From Ovis canadensis (lineage: Eukaryota > Chordata > Mammalia > Artiodactyla > Bovidae), in the NCBI RefSeq assembly GCF_042477335.2, contig NC_091246.1, positions 255,549,501 to 255,613,500 on the forward strand: a DNA stretch of 64,000 nucleotides. Direction: 5' to 3'. This document shows, in pieces, positions 58,289-64,000 of the stretch; positions within the stretch are counted from its first letter, which is position 1, and each line of letters starts with the position of its first letter. The notes below the pieces were generated by a model. It was not told where the DNA came from. It was given only the letters and a program-made list of their open reading frames with translations, and searched no databases. Both the position numbers and the translations under genes were made by a program.

Positions 58289-61261
58289 GTTGTTTTGAGA
58301 AATTATGTAACTTTATTTATTTTTACTTTAAAATATTGTATTGGTTTTGCCATACATCCACATGAATCCACGACAGGTATACTTGTGTTCCCCATCCTGA
58401 ATGCCCCTCCCTCCTTCCTCCCTGTACCATCCCTCTGGGTTATCCCAGTGCACCAGCCCCAAGCATCCTGTATCCTGCATCAAACCTGGACTGGCGATTC
58501 ATTTCTTATATTGTATTATACATGTTTCAATGCCATTCTCCCACATCATCCTACCCTCTCCCTCTCCCTTTCCCACAGAGTCCAAAAGACTGTTCTATGC
58601 ATCTGTGTCTCTTTTGCTGTCTTACATATGGGGTTATCATTACCATCTTTCTAAATTCCGTATATGTGCGTTAGTATATGGTATTGGTGTTTTTCTTTCT
58701 GGCTTACTCCACTCTGTATAATAGGCTCCAGTTTCATCCACCTCATTGGAACTGATTCAAATGTATTCTTTTTAATGGCTGAGTAATACTCCATTGTGTA
58801 TATGTACCACAGCTTTCTTATCCATTCATCTGCTGAAGGACATCTAGGTTGCTTCCATGTCCTGGCTATTATAAGAAGTGCTGTGATGAACATTAGTGTG
58901 GACGCGTCTCTTTCAATTCTGGTTTTTTCAGTGTGTATGCCCAGCAGTGGGATTGGTGGGTCATAAGGCAGTTCTATTTCCAGGTTTTAAAGGAATCTCC
59001 ACACTGTTCTCCACAGTGGCTGTACTAGTTTGCATTCCCACCAACAGTATGAGACGGTTCCCTTTTATCCACACCCTCTCCAGCATGTATTGCTTGTAGA
59101 CTTTTGGATCACAGCCATTCTGACTGGTGTGAAATGGTACCTCATTGTGGTCTTGATTTGCATTTCTCTGATAATGAGTGATGTTGAGCATCTTTTCATG
59201 TGTTTGTTAGCCATCTGTATGTCTTCTTTGGAGAAATGTCTATTTAGTTCTTTGACCCATTTTTTGATTGGGTCGTTTATTTTTCTGGAATTGAGCTGCA
59301 GAATTTGTTTGTATATTTTTGAGATTAGTTGTTTGTCAGTTGCTTCATTTACTATTATTTTCTCCCATTCTGAAGGCCATCTTTTCACCTTGCTTATAGT
59401 TTCCTTTGTTGTTCAGAAGCTTTTAAATTTAATTAGGTCCCATTTGTTTATTTTTGCTTTCATTTCCAATATTCTGGGAGGTGGGTCATAGAGGATTCTG
59501 CTGTGATTTATGTCTGAGAGTGTTTTGCCTATTCTCTCCTCTGGGAGTTTTATAGTTTCTGGTCTTACGTTTAGATCTTTAATCCATTTTGAGTTTATTT
59601 TTGTGTGCGGTGTTAGAAAGTGATCTAGTTTCATTCTTTCACAAGTGGTCGACCAGTTTTCCCAGCACCACTTGTTAAAGAGATTGTCTTTAATCCATTG
59701 TATATCCTTGCCTCCTTTGTCAAAGATAAGGTGTCCATCGGTGCATGGATTTATTTCCCATTGATCTATATTTCTTTCTTTGTGCCAGTACCATACTGTC
59801 TTGATGACTGTGGCTTTGTAGTAGAGCCTGAAGTCAGGCAGGTTGATTCCTCCAGTTCCATTCTTCTTTCTCAAGATTGCTTTGGCTATTCGAGGTTTTT
59901 TGTATTTCCATACAAATTGTGAAATTATTTGTTCTAGCTCTGTGAAAAATACCGTTGGTAGCTTGATAGGGATTGCATTGAATCTATAGATTGCTTTGGG
60001 TAATATACTCATTTTCACTATATTGATTTTTCCGATCCATGAACATGGTATATTTCTCCATCTATTAGTGTCCTCTTTGACTTCTTTCACCAGCGTTTTA
60101 TAGTTTTCTATATATAGGTCTTTAATTTCTCTAGGTAGATATATTCCTAAATATTTTATGTTTTTCGTTGCAATTTTGAATGGAATTGTTTCCTTAATTT
60201 CTCTTTCTATTTTCTCATTATTAGTGTATAGGAATGCAAGGGATTTCTGTGTGTTGATTTTATATCCTGCAACTTTACTATATTCATTGATGAGCTCTAC
60301 TAATTTTCTGGTGGAGTCTTTAGGGTTTTCCATGTAGAGGATCATGTCATCTGCAAACAGTGAGAGTTTTACTTCTTCTTTTCCAATTTGGATTCCTTTT
60401 ATTTCTTTTTCTGCTCTGATTGCTGTGGCCAAAACTTCCAGAACTATGTTGAATAGTAGCAGTGAAAGTGGACACCCTTGTCTTGTTCCTGACTTTTGGG
60501 GAAGTGCTTTCAATTTTTCACCATTGAGGATAATGTTTGCTGTGGGTTTGTCATATATAGCTTTTATTATGTTGAGGTATGTTCCTTCTATTCCTGCTCT
60601 CTGGAGAGTTTTTATCATAAATGGATGTTGAATTTTGTCAAAGGCTTTCTCTGCATCTATTGAGATAATCATATGGCTTTTATTTTTCAATTTGTTAAGG
60701 TGGTGTATTACATTGATTGATTTGCGGATATTGAAGAATCCTTGCATCCCTGGGATAAAGCCCACTTGGTCATGGTGTATGATCTTTTTAATATGTTCTT
60801 GGATTCTGATTGCTAGAATTTTGTTAAGGATTTTTTGCATCTATGTTCATCAGTGATATTGGCCTATAGTTTTCTTTTTTGTGGCATCTTTGTCCAGTTT
60901 CGGTATTAGGGTGATGGTGGCCTCGTAGAATGAGTTTGGAAGTTCACCTTCCTCTGCAATTTTCTGGAAGAGTTTGAGTAGGATAGGTGTTAAGTCTTCT
61001 CTAAAATTTTGGTAGAATTCAGCTGTGAAGCTGTCTGGACCTGGGCTTTTGTTTGCTGGAAGATTTATGATTACAGTTTCAATTTCCATGCTTGTGATGG
61101 GTCTGTTAAGATTTTCTATTTCTTTCCGGTTCAGTTTTGGAAAGTTGTACTTTTCTAAGATTTGTCCATTTCTTCCATGTTGTCCATTTTATTGGCGTAT
61201 AATTGTTGATAGTAGTCTCTTATGATCCTTTGTATTTCTGTGTTGTCTGTTATGATCTCTC
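58289..61261 (-). mobile_element. 5'-truncated L1 retrotransposon
   Basis: About 2.97 kb of L1 on the minus strand, holding the 3' UTR (58,289 to about 58,900) and the 3' two thirds of ORF2, ending abruptly inside ORF2 at 61,261. It is bounded by a perfect 20-bp target-site duplication, the hallmark of target-primed reverse transcription with 5' truncation. ORF2 is only lightly damaged, so the insertion is fairly young. The poly(A) tail is degenerate: an interrupted T-rich stretch at about 58,305-58,330 replaces a clean run. Confidence 0.95.
59065..61089 (-). pseudogene. L1 ORF2 (reverse transcriptase) remnant
   Basis: Retrotransposon ORF2 protein pieces; intact relatives act in L1 RNA-protein particles to nick and reverse-transcribe at the target. 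The longest frame (59,413-60,840, 475 codons) holds RT motif A (SIDAEKAFD, residues about 60-68), motif B ([10 protein letters not shown], about 117-126) and the catalytic FADD (about 162-165), followed by the thumb and C-terminal region. Upstream, 60,850-61,089 encodes [19 protein letters not shown] in another frame, so a frameshift lies near 60,845. Downstream, a stop codon at about 59,410 separates it from the C-terminal frame 59,065-59,388. The endonuclease is missing through truncation. Not functional. Confidence 0.93.
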
Positions 61262-61281
61262 CATAAAGAAGGACCCTTTGT
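61262..61281. repeat. L1 target-site duplication, right copy
   Basis: cataaagaaggaccctttgt, identical to 58,269-58,288. Confidence 0.95.
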
Positions 61282-61692
61282 ACTCTACCTATTATGAGTT
61301 AACCACTAAAGGAATGTTGCCTATAAGCTTGTACATAAAGTCCCGTCTCTGGGAGCCCTGCATCCCAGGTAAGGAGCACCAAGCTAAAATAACTTTGTTT
61401 AGCTCACAGGAAACTTCCTGACCAGACTCACCTGTGAATCACACTAGGGAGGCAGACATTAACACATCCCCTCTGGAGCCTGATCAGAATGAGGAAATAT
61501 TTGACTTTCCTCACACACCACCTTTGAGAATTAAGATAAAAGAAGCCTGAATTCTAACTCAGGTAAGATGGGTTCTGGGACAAGAGTCCTGGGCTTCTGA
61601 ATAAAGCCACTGTTCCTTGCCCCAGGAACTCATCTCTCAATTTCTTGGCCTGTCATGAGGTGAGCAGTACAAGCTTGGACTCAGTTACAGAC
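61282..61692 (+). repeat. LTR-like sequence right of the L1
   Basis: tgggcttctgaataaagcca (AATAAA near 61,600), then aactcatctctcaatttctt, ggcctgtca and a terminal agcttggactcagttacaga match the R/U5 end of a ruminant ERV LTR. Together with the left flank this indicates that the L1 landed in or beside an older LTR. Confidence 0.55.
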
Positions 61693-63084
61693 GAGCTGAC
61701 AGTCTTGCCCTTTTTTGAGAAGATTTCCATTTTCACTCATTTAGTCATTCATCGTGTATGTGAGTCCTGCTCAGAACCAGGCCCTGATGAACTCACCCTT
61801 GGAGACCCAGCTCAGACCTCAGCGGGTCCACGACGCCTTTCTTGATCCCAAGCTCTGCCCGCACCATCTTCTGCCTCACCCAGGACCCCTCGAGTCTTTA
61901 AGCACACTGTGATGAGCTCTCCAGCTTGACCTTGAACAGATGCAGAACGGGGCTCAGAAAATGTGATGATGACCAGTAATCAAATCAATGAGCTGGTCAG
62001 ACACAAACCAGGCTCAGGTCATGTTCACCAAAGGTCATCTTCTCCCTCCTTCCAGAGCCAGAGTTTCAGGGGGACCTTTACCAGGAGCCCAGGGATCTTC
62101 TCTGACACTAACCTCATCCAAAACATTAACAGTCTGGGTGGGTTTTGTTTTCAATTTTATTTCTTTTTACACTTGAAGTCACTTTGTGACTATTCCACTG
62201 AATACTGAGTAACTGAATGATCACTTCTGTTGTGTCTGGGCCAAGAAAGCCCAATATGGGGGTAGGATGCTAGGAGGAGATGATCAGGGGAGTAGGGGTG
62301 GTGTGAAACAGAAGAGGCAGGTGGCCATCCCCTTTGTACTTAACCAACCTGACTGTGATGACCGGGGTCCAGATGTCTCCTTGCTGATGGTCTGTCCTTT
62401 AGAGCCAGCTGTAGAGGTCACAAGACAAACCTAAGTTCTGCAACGCCTGTGTGATCCAGGAGCAGTCACTTGTGCCTTCAGAGGGTCACTTTCTGACCCA
62501 CAGTGGTGCTCTCCCAGAGTCCGGCTTGAGTTGGTGGCCAGCCCTGCTCACCGTGAGATGCTGCAGCTCCTGCTCTGCCCTGAAACCCCTCCCTGCAGCC
62601 TGGCTGTGCTAGGGGACGCTGGACAAAGCAGGCATGAGCGAGTAGGAGAGAGTGGGCGCTTCAGGGGCAGAAGAGATACAGAGACACTTGATTTCACTCT
62701 GGCCACTTCCAACTGGTCCCAGCCTAAGGCCACTTGTCATACACCCTGAGTAGACACGATCTCCTGGGAGCTCAGAAGACTCTCCTGAGAGCTGGGATGT
62801 GGAGCTCTGGAGGATGGGGCTGGGATAGCCCCCACATGAAGCTGGGGCTCTGGGGCTCTGACGCTGACCCAGGGAGTGAAGCTGGGCCTGGCAGGTTTGC
62901 AGTGTAGACTGTCGGGTGTCTGGCTGAAGCTGCTGACACCCGTGGTCACACCTCCCTCACCCATCTGACTGTTTCTGATCCCAGCAGTTAAGCAGGGCTG
63001 GTCTGGCGGGCACGTGACTGAGACAGGAGCTCAGGGGCAACTCCTCCACCCGCCTCTCCTCTCCTCTCTCCTTCACCACCTCTG

Positions 63085-63107
63085 CCCCCCCCCCCCCCCC
63101 CCCCCCC
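63085..63107. repeat. C homopolymer (23 C)
   Basis: Uninterrupted run of 23 C after tctg, followed by gccgcccc. Homopolymer lengths like this are prone to sequencing error. Confidence 0.95.
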
Positions 63108-63355
63108 GCCGCCCCATGTAGTTCTTTTCTTAGGCCGCCGTGGGGAGGCCTGCGTGGAGTCCTGGTCGTGCGGGTGGCACGGAGGGTCCCAAGAAGGGGT
63201 GTTGTGGCTGGGCTGGTTGCTCTGTGCTCGCTGGTGGCTGAGGGTCGGTGAGGCAAAGAGGCTCCCTGCACAAAGACTGTTCCTAGTGAAATGGACTGAG
63301 TGACAATGGTAATTTTATATTCTGTGAGTCTTTCACAATTAAAAAGAAAAGAACG

Positions 63356-63373
63356 TGGGTGTGTGTGTGTGTA
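63356..63373. repeat. (TG)n microsatellite
   Basis: tgggtgtgtgtgtgtgtat run. Confidence 0.9.
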
Positions 63374-64000
63374 TTATCATGGCCTAGAAAGGAAAATTCT
63401 CAAGTCAAACAGAGGAATGAATCGTGTGCTAAACCATAGATGAGTCTCAAAATCACAGCACCAAGTGTAAGAAACCAGCGTGCGTGGCCACAGTGGTGCA
63501 GACCCCTGTGCTGTGAAAATGCAGAACAGGCCAATCATCAGGGTCAAAAAGCACCCAGACAATTGCCCAAAGCTGGGGGAGGTGGGCAGGGAAGCGCCTG
63601 TTTAATGGGTGGTGGCTTTCTTTGTGAGGAGGTGAAGCGCTCTGATTTAGAGGGTGGTGATGGCTGCACAACCTTGCAAACAGATGATGAATCGTTGAGT
63701 TGTACATTTTACAGAGTAAATTTTATGACGTGTGAATTAGATTCCGACTTAAAAATTGAGATTGCTAAAGGAGTGTTTTTTTAAAAGAATTCACCCAAGA
63801 AACACATCTTATCCTGACTTTTGTTTGGTTCTCACCCTTCTGACGTCTGTAGGCAAGCAAACATCTGGGCAGAGATGAGGATACAGGTTTCCTCCTTCAG
63901 CGACTGCCTTCTCTGAGCTGCCCTTCATCATCAACCACGAGGACCCTCGGCCTCTGCAGGAGCTGCTCTCCAGGTTCCTATTGTCCCCTCTCTTTCTCCT

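Larger units (their letters stand above)
61693..64000. other. Sequence without recognised gene
   Basis: GC-moderate sequence. Open frames up to about 114 codons have no recognised domain. It contains the C homopolymer and a short TG run described separately. A gene edge could lie here unseen, since exons without strong motifs are hard to call by eye. Confidence 0.35.

Noticed and set aside
59413..60840. Active L1 reverse transcriptase gene
   Set aside because: The catalytic motifs are present, but the element lacks its 5' half and endonuclease and has a frameshift and a stop.
61693..64000. Possible gene edge at the right end of the window
   Set aside because: No exon, splice pattern or protein motif could be supported by eye, so none is called.

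Overview
The window is nuclear DNA from a ruminant, most likely a bovid. The evidence is its interspersed repeats: many fragments of the RTE-type LINE BovB, tRNA-Glu-headed Bov-tA SINEs, BOV-A2 SINEs, a ruminant-style L1, a mariner relic and older mammalian repeats (L2, MIR, a MaLR LTR, L1M). I found no intact protein-coding gene. Nearly all long open frames are antisense or out-of-frame readings of BovB, L1, SINEs, GC-rich islands or low-complexity arrays. Species, chromosome and nearest genes cannot be told from the sequence alone.

Layout. 1-9 kb: two strongly CpG-rich blocks (about 0.96-2.45 kb and 6.43-7.33 kb) separated by ordinary DNA, SINEs and an ancient repeat. 9-15 kb: SINEs, an L2 3' end, a decayed C2H2 zinc-finger pseudogene (about 11.6-12.5 kb) and an LTR-like repeat. 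15.8-27.5 kb: a complex inverted duplication, the most unusual part. 27.5-34.6 kb: mostly single-copy-looking AT-rich DNA. 34.6-47.7 kb: BovB fragments, a mariner transposon relic, an inverted BOV-A2 pair, LTR-like pieces and L1M. 48.1-49.1 kb: a third strong CpG-rich block. 51-54 kb: a MaLR LTR, a tRNA-Lys-like half and more BovB. 57.6-61.7 kb: a young, 5'-truncated L1 with a perfect 20-bp target-site duplication, inserted into LTR-like sequence. 61.7-64 kb: no recognisable gene.

The rearrangement. Positions 24,694-27,096 are the reverse complement of 15,831-18,233 (2,403 bp, no net indel, no mismatch in any stretch I compared). Joined directly to this, 27,093-27,479 is the reverse complement of 22,887-23,273 (387 bp). 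The two copied pieces share a 4-base CGGC at their junction. The composite is capped by a C-rich (CCCCTC-like) array of about 310 bp on the left and a short G-rich (GGGGGA-like) array on the right. This fits a recent template-switching, replication-based insertion, but an assembly error must be excluded. A perfect 11-copy array of a 10-bp GC-box-like unit lies 2.6 kb upstream of the C-rich array.
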